Of a stretch of 64,000 nt of DNA, positions 39,597-52,000 are shown one piece after another; position 1 is the stretch's first letter, and each line of letters starts with the position of its first letter. Source of the stretch: Diphasiastrum complanatum (lineage: Eukaryota; Streptophyta; Lycopodiopsida; Lycopodiales; Lycopodiaceae); assembly GCA_029204225.1 (NCBI GenBank), contig CM055105.1, positions 17,121,353 through 17,185,352 on the forward strand, given 5' to 3'. The notes under the pieces were generated by a model. The model saw nothing but the letters and a program-made list of their open reading frames with translations, did not search any database and was not told where the DNA came from. A program made the translations under genes and the position numbers.

Positions 39597-42500
39597 AGAA
39601 TTAGAATTATATAAATGTCTGTTAAGTACCCGAGGGCACATCAGACAAGTAGAGAGTACATCAAAAAAGAAGGAGCGTTGTCCATGTAGGACTTATTTCT
39701 AACAGCTAAACCAGCACTAGAAAACAGAGAGAAAAACAAAGCTTAACCTCCAGCTCTGTTGAGGGTACAATATCAGTAGCTTAACCACCAGCTACACAGA
39801 GGGAAAGAGAAAACTGAAATAAGTTAGCTAACTGGCTAAGTGGATATAAAAAACTGCATGATACGGTCAGAAGCAGGTGTTGGCCTCCAATGAAGAGCCG
39901 TGGGCCTGGAGGAGCGAAGAGGATGCTGGAGCTTCAGTCGTCGTGCTGGAATGTCTAACTCACTGTCATAAGTCTCATCTCTATCCCTCTTCTGGAAAAA
40001 GTGTGTAATGTGGGACTGGCTATGATCCATATCAGAAACATCCAATAAAAAGGAAGATCTGAGAGTAAACATCTCTCGCAATAATAAACCAACACATCTC
40101 GCATCTGAGAAGGCAAGGAAAGAAGCAAGTGTAAGTGGAGTATCTCTGTATAAGCAATGGTATCTGCCTCTGATCTCATAGCAGGCTGGGCATCGGAAAA
40201 TAAAATGGAACTCATCCTCAATCTCCTGTAAAGAGCAGCACTGACAAATCCGTAGTGGTCGAGGTGTGTCTGTGTATCTACCTGTCTCAATAGCAAGCTG
40301 GTGAGAAGAGACCCTAAACTGACCAAGACGGTAACGCAGGCCGAAAGATAACGTCTGAGACAAACAACCCGGTCGAATGGGAAGCCCGGAAACATCCAGC
40401 TGAAGAAGATGAGTGTGATAAAAATGAAGCTTGACCCGTGCTGGATCTGGGTGAGACCACACTGTGCTGATGTAAGCTCTGTAAATCTGCTGGCAGATAT
40501 ATGCGTGTGTCCCGTTCGGGAGATCAGATATAGATAAACCCCACCTGCTCAAAAGGTCAGAAACACACTAAAACCATGAGGACTTAGCCTGCTGACTAGC
40601 TAGAGTGTGAGAGGATGTGAAAGTTGTAGCAACATATATGGATGAATCAAGCTCCGAGACTCTATGAATGAATGTGATAATCCGAAATATAGCCTCGACA
40701 ATCAGTGGTGCTGAGGCAAACTCTGCCAGTATGATATCATGGGGAACTGACTGCTTCGCACGGATCATCCGGCTAAGCATAAGGATCTGCAAACGTGAAA
40801 TATCACTCCAAGTATCTCTGGACAAGCCAAGACACCATGTCTCTGCTGAATATAGAGCCACCGGAGAGATAGTGGCAGAAAAAAGGCGACAGCGTGTATC
40901 AGGATCATGTACATAGTAAATAGAGGAAAACCTCTCCATCTGGACAAGAGCAGAGTGCCCCTTGCGGAGCCTAGACAGTGCAGCTGGTCTAAAAGTGAGC
41001 AATGGACCAGTAAAAAGGACACCTGAGTAAGTATAAGAGGCTACTATCTCCGGTGGAAGCCCATCATAGTAGAACATTGTGTCTCTCATATGTTGTCAAT
41101 TGGTGTTGAACACCATGACCTTAGTCTTACCAATGTTCACCATCAAACCCCATGTCTGGCAGAAAGTATATAAAGCATCAAGGTGTTGCTGAAGCCCAGA
41201 TGCGGATCTCGATAGAAGTATCACGTCATCCGCATACAATAGAATAGAGATAATCATATTTGCTAACAGACAGCCATCTCCACCCTCCTCCCTAATAATC
41301 TGCTCAAGATCATCAATATATAGAGCAAAGAGAGTAGGGGACAAAGGACATCCCTGCTTAACTCCCACTGTACTATGAATGCAAGAGGACCATCCATCAC
41401 CATCTCGAAAACGGGCCAGCACTCTCATACAATGTGATGATAGCAGCAATGATCTCCTGAGAAAAGCCAAGCGATGCTAAGCGCTGGAGTAAAAGGTGTC
41501 TTGGAACATAATCAAAGGCTTTGCGGAAATCCACAAAGCAACAATAAACCCTCTGCTTCCTGAACTTAGCATCCTCAATAATGCATCTCAAGATAAATAT
41601 CTAGTCAGCCGTGGAGTAGCCAGCGCGAAAACCTGCCTGTCCCATAGCATGTAACCCTTATGTCTCTGCTCGTGAGCTGACAATAGACTGTAAAACGGAT
41701 CCATATAGCTTGGCCATAGTATGACTGATCATAATAGTGCGGTAGTTGTCGACAATCAAGGATCCCCGGCTTTGAGGATAGGGTGTAAAAGGTTGGTGCA
41801 CCACGATGTGGGGAGACCGAAGATGACAGATTGGTTAAAGATATGGGAAATGTATGGGGCAATAATGTGAGCAACTGGTTTTAGGAAGTCCATACTTAGG
41901 AGGTCAACATCAGTGGCTTTTTGGGTTTAACCAATTTGGATGGCGTTTTCAACCATGGACGGGCTAAAGAGGGTGAATTCTGAAGGGCGTGGGGAAAGAG
42001 AAATGGAAAGAGAGTCAACTGTATAAAGCTTAGTAGCATTATTTATCCATGATTCAATAGCAATAGGAGCGAGTTTATAAGGGTTTTTAGAGAACATCCG
42101 CCAAAAGAAATGGGAGGATGGGGAGGCAATAGCATCAACAAGTTTTTGTCCCAAGGACTGGAGATAAGCTGTCTTTTTTTTCAGAGTCACTTTGTGATAT
42201 TCTCTTTGTTTCAAGGCTAGGGTGTTATAATCGACTGTGGGCAATTGATTAACTGCAAATGTTTCGACAGCAGGGCGAGCATCCGTCTTGGATTCCGATG
42301 CAGATGCGGTGGACAGATCAGAAGTGGATGCGGTGGATACACTTAAAACAGGTACGATGGCAGGAGCAGGTACCAAAAACTCAGATGTGAGGGACAGGGG
42401 GGTGTTTTCTGGGTCTCCCAAAGTAGGGCATGGTGGAGAGTGGGGGGAGTTACCTCCCCCTCGTTTGTTGCATGGAGCCATCGCTCCAGGGAATGTCAGT

Positions 42501-43055
42501 TGATAGACAGCTTCAGGTGTGAGAAAGAGAGAGGTCCGCTTTCCCAGATGTCCGTTCCACAAAAGTGCGCTCCCCAGATGTCAGCCCAGATGTCCAGAGC
42601 TCAGACAAGCCCTGCTCAGAGATCTGTGCCCTTCAGAAATCTATGCTGCAGAGCGAGGTCCATGCTGTCCGCTCAGAGATCCGTCCATGCTGCCTGTACA
42701 GAGATCCGTCCATGCTCAGCGATCAGTCCACTCAGAGATCCGTCCGTGCTCAGAGATCAGTCCGCGCAGAGATCCGCTCAGAGATCCGTCTGTTAGGACC
42801 GCGTCAGTTAGGACCGTGCCAGATCAGCTGGTCAGGGAAACAGTCAGCGAGCAGTCACGAGGTCCATGCTGGTCGCGATTGAGTGAGAGAGCAGGCTTAG
42901 AGGGCTGAATATCTGCCACACAACATGGATCGGGAGAGCAACCACCAGAACCTGCTCGAAATGCATTAGCCTCACGCATTCATAAGAGATGGGGCTTAGG
43001 GCGCCGAAAGCCTGCAGTACATCATGGATCAAGACTCAAGAGGGCAACCACCATG

Positions 43056-43099
<44 letters not shown>

Positions 43100-46000
43100 G
43101 CCGAGGGGATCATGTTATCATCGCTGCAGCCTATGGCACATCGAGCACGAAGAGATGGACATGCAAATACTGCCACATCAATTACACAGGTGGGCCCTCA
43201 CGCATCATGGCGCATTTATTACGTTTGAGCGGGTACGAGATTGCCCATTACCTGCATGCTCCAGACACGATACTCACTCCTGCTACATCGGACAAGGCTG
43301 GCCCTTCGAGGTTGGGGCCCAGAGTGAGAGGTAAACACTCAACTCTCAGTTGATTCTTAAATGTTCACATGTGATCACTAACATGTCACATTGATGGTTG
43401 CACACTTCATATTTTGAAAGTTGATAATGGATTTTTATCATCTTACGTTGAATGTTTAGAGAAATTACAATGACTTAAAAATGTGCTTTTTAAATTATAA
43501 ACTAGTCACTGCAGTTCACCTAATTGAATTGTTTTTTTTGGCAGATCGAGATGTAGTGTAACAACCAGATGCTACCACATCACACCCCCAGTTGCCCATC
43601 GCTCACCCCTCTTCTCATGGAGAGGACAGAGCTTCAGATGAGGTAGGGCCTAGTAGTCGGCCCTCTGGTATGGGATCCTCGACACCACCTCCATCCACCA
43701 CGCCACAACATCCACCATTGAGAGGGAGAGGAAGGTGGGGCCACACTACACAGCTAGGGGGTAGGGACTACTATGTGTCCAGCTACGCTCTCAAAGCCAT
43801 GGCGGAAGCGGAGATTGCAGTTTGATAGTTGTTCTACACCTGCAATTTGCCATTTCATCTAGCTAGGACCTCGGCATGGAGGAAGATGATGACTACACTG
43901 AGTGCTATCGGGCAAGTGTGGCCAGGGCCGCCCTGTGAGCATCTTAGGACGAGGGCACTTGTTGAGCGAGCTTCAGTTGGCCAGCAACTAGAGCCCCTCA
44001 AGATGCTCTAGTATGCACTCTAATACGCTATGCCCATTCAAGTTTTAAGTTTTCAACATTGCAATTTGCCCTTTTCAGTTTTGTCTTTCAAGTTTCAAGT
44101 TTCAAGTTTCTTTGAAGGTTGAATTTTGCCATTTCGAATTTAGGGTCTAGGGTTTGAACTTTGAACTTCAACTTTGCAAATTGCTATGACATATGTATCA
44201 TGTGGCATGTCATATTCACAACTTTAAGTCTGAGGTCTCAAGAAAAGGAAATTGGAATCATGATTGATCATTGCAATTTGCTACGATGTTGTCACCTGTG
44301 AACTAGGTATGGCCGCACCATCATATCTGATGGTTGAAGCAATGCAACGAAGAGCCATATATTGAATATCTTAGTGTCTTCCTGCATGGGGACAATGTTT
44401 TTCAGATCCATCGACACCTATGGGGTGGCAGTGCCTGGCGATTACATGTTCACACATATTCGCGCTACCATTGAGAAGGTGGGGCCACAGCATGTTGTAC
44501 AGGTATAATGATTAATCAATCCATTTAACATTATGATTTATAACTACTCAAAAGGTTTAGCAGCTAAGCTCTAAAGGGTCAAGATTGAAGACTCGATGCA
44601 CATTGCACAAACCTAGATAGTATATTAAGTTTCTTATGTTTCCAATTTGGAACTTCGAACTTCCAACATTGCTTAATACTTATAGTACGTACTATGTAGA
44701 ATGTAATATGTACAATGTTCACAATTGAAATTTGAATGATCGATGACCAATAATGATTCACTTGAATTCCATGCACATTGCACGGTAGGCTCGTTTTGGA
44801 TAGCTTGTGTTGCACATTGCTTGGACCTCTTGGTCAAGGATTTAGCCAAGATACCATGGGTCAAGGAGGTGGTAGACACAAGACGGTCCTTGGCGAGATT
44901 CATCACCAAGAGGCAAAGGGCCTTCGGCATGTTCAAGAGACACTCCACCCTGGATGTCTACCCCCACCAAATTTGTAACTCGATTCGCAATAATTACTAT
45001 TGTGAGCACTAAGAATTTGTGTTGATTGACTTGCTACATTTGCAAATTGCCACTTCAAACTTGCAAGTTGCCATTGTGTATGTCCTATTGTTTCAAATGA
45101 GTGGGTGCAGTGGGGGCAATCACAGCAACCCAAGGGTAGGAGGTTCGAGCTGATCGTGCTCTCATCTTTATTTTGGGATGAGGCGCGATCCATTGTCATG
45201 GGCCTACAACCTATCTACATTGTCATGCACCTTACAAATCGAGAGGGCTGCACATCGGGCCTTTTATATGAGTTCATTAATAGGTTGGGCGAGCAGCTAC
45301 GTCTTTGTACAACCATTAGCCCATAGAGGTATACTGCATTATAGTACTTCCTACTGTTTGAAATTTGGATTGATGAATCCTTGGTTGAGTTTTCGATTAT
45401 CTAGATTCTATGCCATATGGCTAAGGGCTCATCATTGAACATTCAAATCTATTATATTACAGGCCTAAGGAGATCCAGTGCCTCTGGCAAAGCAAGTGGG
45501 AGTGGGGAGCTCAGGGATGGCTGGAATGCCTATGTCTCCCAACTTTATCCTAATGTATGGGAGCAGGATAAGCTCTTGGATGACCTCCAGATATTCAGGC
45601 AGGCAAGAGACCATCGAGTCCTCCACTGGGCCCGCGCATTTGAGAGAGGGTAATATACTACACAATGCAATCCATGTGGGAGGATCGTTGCAATTTTCCA
45701 TTTTTAGTAGTTACATTTTATTATTTACATGCAATAGCAGCTTTAATAGCCAGTTTTTGATGAAATTTGAATCATCATAAATATCAAATCCCAATTCTAA
45801 TTTCTTAGCTCTGTGGTGCTCACTGGCAACTGCTAACTCCTCTTTGAACTGTGATTAGGCCAGCTGCATCCCGTGTCATGGTGGATGAAATTTGGAATTG
45901 ATGTCCCCAAATTGTGCCACCTTGCCATTAGGAATAGGACTGCACTGTAGTTGCTTGTGAGAGGAACTGGAGTGTTCAATCGCTAATTCACACAAAAACT

Positions 46001-49000
46001 TGTCACTAATAACTATTAACTATTGCATATCATTTATCTGTATTAAAACCGTTCTACCTTGGGGCCCACAGGAAATTGAAATGAATTATGAGAGTGTCGT
46101 CATTATTTTCAGGAATTGGTGGTCACTAGCATGGAATTTGGAAGTGGCTACAGGCTTGGAATCCATTTGAAATATGTTGTAAGTGTTGAAATCAATCGGA
46201 ATAACAAGCTTATGGTAGATACTGGGTAGGAAGGGAAAAAAAAGGTTCGAACCTTTTCTTGATTCAAACCGGGTTGGTCAATCCTTTCCTAATTCGAACC
46301 GAGTCAAATCGGCCGATTCGAATCAGTTCGAATCGGCCGTGATTCGAACCGGCTGGTAACCTTAGTCCCAGCATTAAAATCCCAAATGAGAAAAATATGC
46401 CCATGCTCTACGAATCAGACAATATCCAATGAGAGATCAAGGTAGGGTGAGCCAATGCTCTTAGCAAAAGAGGAAGACTCTAGAGGAAAATGCATGCCGC
46501 AACAAAGAGGTCCCTGTCCAACAATACGAATCCAAATATAACGTGCATGCTCGTCGTGTCTGACAAACGCGATGATCAGATAAAGAGACTCCCTGTAGAA
46601 ACGGGCGACCCCTCCAGATCCTCGACCGCTAGCTGATCTAGTCTCAGGTCTGTATACAGAATCCCATCTACACCCTGGAAAGGTAGGTAGTCCTCGCTCC
46701 TGACTCTCATGAGTCTCCATGAAAAGCAATAAATCACGTCCAATGATTCATCAATCAAGTCGTTTGATGAAGAGGATGAGTGTATCCCGTCACAATTCCA
46801 CAATTCCATACTCCAATCTGGAAATGGTGTGAATAGGGCCCCGGGGTACTCCCATCCGGGTGATGTATCTAAGACTAATTATAGGACACGGTTTGGCCAT
46901 TATGAGTTCCATTTCTTACCTTTTGGTTTAACAAATGCTCCAGCGACTTTCCAACAAATGATGAACAATTTATTTTGTACTTTTTTGGGAAAGTTCGTAG
47001 TAGTGTTTCTAGATGATATTTTGATCTATAGTAGAACACTAAAAGAGCATGTAAAGCATCTCCATACCGTGTTAAGGATATTAAGGCAAGAGAAGCCTTT
47101 CGCTACATAATCGAAGAACTTTATCGTTTCGTTCACAAAATGTGTTTCGCAATCGCTAATGATCTCGATAGGACATCCAAATCTAATAATAACGTTTTCA
47201 TAGAGAAACTTAGCCGTTGATTTTGCATCTGCAACTTGAACTGCTTTCGCTTCAACCCACTTGGTCATATAATCAGTTGCAACAATGATATATCTGGCCT
47301 CAGATCCTCTTGTCGCAGGATGAATAGGACCAACATAGTCGAGGCCCCATTTCTCGAACGGTGCTTGCGATAAAACTGGATGTAAAGGTTCATAATTCTG
47401 TCGAGTAGGACGACGTGCTCGTTGACAAACATCGCATGACTTTACCTTGGTCATAAGATCACCGCTCAGGAGATCAGATTGACAAAGAAAAAGTACAGAC
47501 GGTAATGGAATGGGTTTCGTGAGCTCAAATCTTTTTTGGGTTTCACTGTGTTCTTCCGAAAGTTTATACTCTAAAATTGCTACTCCTCTGAATAATGTTA
47601 TGAAGGGGGTAAAGAGTCAGAAAGTAGGCCTAGCCCTCCGATAAAATGGAATAAGATATTAGATGAAAGTTTCCACAAACTCAAGCTTCTAATTGTCTGA
47701 GCTCCCAGATTGAGAATAGCAGATCTAAATATCCCTTTTGTCTTTAACACTGACATGAGTGATACGTCTATTGGAGCTGCTCTCTTACAAGAGGGTCAGC
47801 CCGTTGCTTTTTAGAGCAAAAAGTTATCCGATGCGCAAATCAGATATTCTACTCAAAAAAAGAGCTTTTTGCAGTGATCCATGCTCTAAAATCGTGGAGA
47901 CATTACCTGTACGGTAATAAGTTCATGGTGCAGGTTGCAGGTTGTTGGTTACATAATGTACACCCCTTGTTCAACGATTATGTTAGTTGAAGCAACTTTT
48001 GCATGGTGATTCAATTTAAAAAGACAGATTTCATTAGAGAAAACCTGAAAATCTTGATATTGCAAAAATTGAAGGTTATATGCGATATCAAAGCTCCTTT
48101 CTTCAAGTCAAAATGTTGCAATTGACCTCTGTAACACTGTTTTCAGACATAAATACAACACTTTCTTGAAAAAGAAGGATCACAAGCTCACCTGCGAGAA
48201 TTCATCATGATCCCAATCAATGGTTGAGAGGAACGTACAAGAACTGCACCGTTTTCTGCAAGTTTGTACACGTGAATACGGTATAGAGTTCAACAATTGA
48301 GAAAGGAACCAAACTTTGCTATTGAGATGATGAGAAGATGTATGGCCTCCATGGATTTTTTTCCTTAACAGTAGCAATATAAGCAGTATGTAAGAGAGAT
48401 CAGTCAAAATAACCACAGTAGACAATGGACAGCTTTTTAAAATGATACCTGGATGCAACCAGCAGAGGACTGGAACTCGTCCACGGGCACGAAAAATTGC
48501 TGCTTGCTGAACTTCATCATCACTGTCCTTCACAAAGAAAATCAAAAAGATTCAAGCTTGAAAATATGCAATAGGAATTGATACACAAAGGCATTTGTGT
48601 GAGAAAGTATTTATACATTTCAAAAAATCAGGGGAAAAAAAAAGCTAGAAACAGATGCATGACTTAAAACTACCTGAACTACATGCAGAGAGCAAATGTA
48701 TGTCAGTGTGATCGGTGCATGTACATGCTCAACATTCAAGATAGAAGGAATGAGAATTCACAGAATTGTTGCTCAATATCTTCAACTGTCCAACATTAAT
48801 AGCTTAGATAAAATGGTTTTCTTGATGCATTAAAAATCAGGAAAATAATGACTCTCATTGTTCAGATTTTGTAAAGAGTCACATGGTTTTTCATGTCTTC
48901 AAAATTTTCCTCAGAAATTTACTACAAGCCTAGAAATCCCCTCAAAAATAAATTTGTAACTCACTTCAAGACTTAGGTAGAAGAGTCTTTGGGTACTCTT

Positions 49001-52000
49001 ATTGTACTAGGCTTTAGCTAACTAGAATAAACTTGTGACAGTTACCCTAACATACACAAGAAGAAACAAATATTTGAAAACAACAGAGGTGCTTCGAAGG
49101 ACCAAGACCAAAGTAGAAGGCAACTGAAATCACCTGACAGAAGCAGGGACAACAAACAGTGAAGGATAGGTGGGGCACATGGTGTAGTCAGCATTAGCAT
49201 CACTCAGTCGATAATGGATATCCAGCTTCAGTGAACCTGACCCATTTAGTCTGGTGGCACCAGTTCCTCCAATTATGCGAAGATACTCAGAACGAAGCCG
49301 TGATTGTGCATCAGTTTGTCCAACAAAGGCCGGGACATGACTTGAGAAAGCAAACATATCCCATAAGCGTAAGGGTCTGATTACCCTCAGCAACGCATCA
49401 TAGATAGACCTCCTCTGCAGATAACGTACAAGATTATAATTTGGCCAGTATCATATACAGTCTGAGCATTCAGTTCTAGAGAAGAAATAAGCAAGGTATC
49501 AGTTGACCAAATAAGCCAGCATCATGAACAGATTGTCTGCAAATTCAAACAATAATGACTCAGCACCCAAAGCTCTTGTGTGACACTGTACATGTCCAAC
49601 CAAAAGAAGAATTGATAGCAGATCTATAAAAATAATCACAGCAATTTCAGCTTTTTTTCTCTTGTATGTCCCCATTTGTCTGAAACTCCTGAACTCAAGC
49701 AGAGGAAAGGAAGTCCTAACCAAGTCACCACTGATATTGGAGGAATACAATCACAATTTCTTAGATCATAGATATAGGCCTGTATGGAGGGAGCTTGTGC
49801 AATAAACAAAGAATATAAATGTATTATTTAATAACTTATTTTAGGCAGCTTCAATGAACGCTTGAGCCTGAAGTTCATACTAATGCCCTCTACATTGTCC
49901 TTCCTCTTGATGAGACACCATTCTTCATCAAATTGTACAATCATATGTTGCTTCACAATAGCTGAAACAAAGAGTAAGCTCTTGATTCTTGGTACATAAA
50001 GCACATCCTTTATGTTTCCAATCTCTCCTGAAGGTAGTTGAACCTATACTTTTCCAACTCCCTCTATATCATATGTCTAGTTATCAACCAACTTCACATT
50101 TGATCCATCATCTAGTTCCCAAAACCTAGATAACCAATCTCGTCTAGGTGGCATATGTTTCAATGCACCTGAATCAATAAACCAACACTCCTCTTCCATT
50201 GAGAAGTTACCTGAAAATATTGATGCCGAAAGCACTTATCTTTGAATTAAATCCTTCTTCTTCAGAAAAATTTCCATCTTGTTGCTTCTTAAACTTGATT
50301 TTCCAACACTCCTTTGCGTAATGCCTTGGCTTTCTGCAAATAAAGCAATGTCCTTTTCCACTTGCTTTCTCTCCATCTTCCGATACATTTGATTGATTTT
50401 CTTGTTGAACCTGCTACTTCGTCTTCCCTTTGTTCTTTTTCCCTTTGCCACCTTTCTTGGAACTTTGCCCTTGCTTCTTTGCTAACAATGCATGCTCCTT
50501 GAAATAATCTCTGTTAACAAGATTTTGTCATCTCATTTCCTCCTATAGCAATATTGCATTCAACTCATCGAAAGAAGGCCTTGTCTCCCGTAATGATGAC
50601 ATCATAGACATCTCGACTTAGGATCGTCTTCCTGTTCTCGAGATCATAGAACACATAAGCTTTCACCCTTTGCTATACCCAAGGAAGATACAGTTCATGG
50701 ATTTTGCATCAAGTTTCTTCCGCAAATCCTTAGGTATGTGTGTGTATGTTGTGCACCCAAATACTAGAAAGCTGCCCACCTTGATCTTGTTGCCACCATA
50801 CGCTTCTTCAGGCGAGGTTCCTTCAACCACTTTGGTTGGGCTTTTATTCAAAAAAGACAGCAATTGCTACTGCTTTTGCCCGGAAGGAATTCGACAACCC
50901 CTTTGCCTTGAGCATGCTCCTCGCACACTCAACTAGGGACCTGTTTTTCCGCTCAGCCATGTCGTTCTGCTGCGGTGCATGCGGAGTGACAAACTGTCTC
51001 TTTATCCCACATGCCTTGTGAAGGTCTTTGAACGCAGCACAAGTGTACTCACCACCTGCATCCAACCTGAGAGTCTTTAGCTTCTTTCTTGTGTGATTCT
51101 CCACCAAAGCTTTCCATTGTTTAAAGTATTTGAACACTCAAAGTTTTGTCTAAGAAAATAGACCCACACATTCCGTGAGAAGTCACCTACAAGGTCATGA
51201 AATAGTACGCCCCCCCTACATGGAACCGCACAAATATGAATGCACAAGCTCAAGAATGCCCTTTGCCTTTGTTGCTTCCCTAATGCACAAGCTTCATATG
51301 CATTGAGGAAGATTTACTACCATATTGTGCTTGTTTAATACCTGTAAACTTTGGTAGCTCAAATGGTCATACATCTCGTGCTAAAGCTTGTCCTGATTAG
51401 AATCCTTTGCTGACAAGGCCTCTTGACTAGGAATGGTTGTGTAAAGCTTGTGAAGACCCTACCACTTTGAAGCTTTGATCTTTGTCTTTTACCAAACAAG
51501 TAGATTCATCAAACTCCTCCAACACGTTCTGTTTGGTAAGAGCACCAATAGATAGCAAGTTCTTGGCCAACCCTAGAAGGTACATGCAACGCACTCTTGA
51601 TTACCTTCACCTCTCCTTATGACAGCTTCAAAAATGCCCATAATTGCCACAATAGTTGCAGTTGCCCTTCCTCTCGGGTGTTGATGAGGAATTGGTGCTC
51701 GTCTCCTCTCCAGTCTGCAACTTGGACACTTGCTGCTCCAAGTTTTGCTTTGAGTTCTTTCCCTTGCCTTTGCCTTTCTTCTAAAAGTTCTACTACTACT
51801 TGAAAGCAAATGCATGTTTTGGATTATCTTCCCTTTTAGAAATATTCTTTCTTCTCATCTCCTCCTGTAAAAGAAGACCACATAAATCCCCAATGGTTGG
51901 GAGTTTCTCTCTAGCTGAAAGGGACATCGCGTAGTCTTGATAGTTCAATGATAAACTATTCAAGACTATGCAAACAATACTCCTATCATTTACTGTCTCT

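Noticed and set aside
36481-48191. A lost MTM exon coding the SSQPL motif within the 11.7-kb intron
   Set aside because: The exon was found at 48192-48255 with matching phase; nothing is missing.
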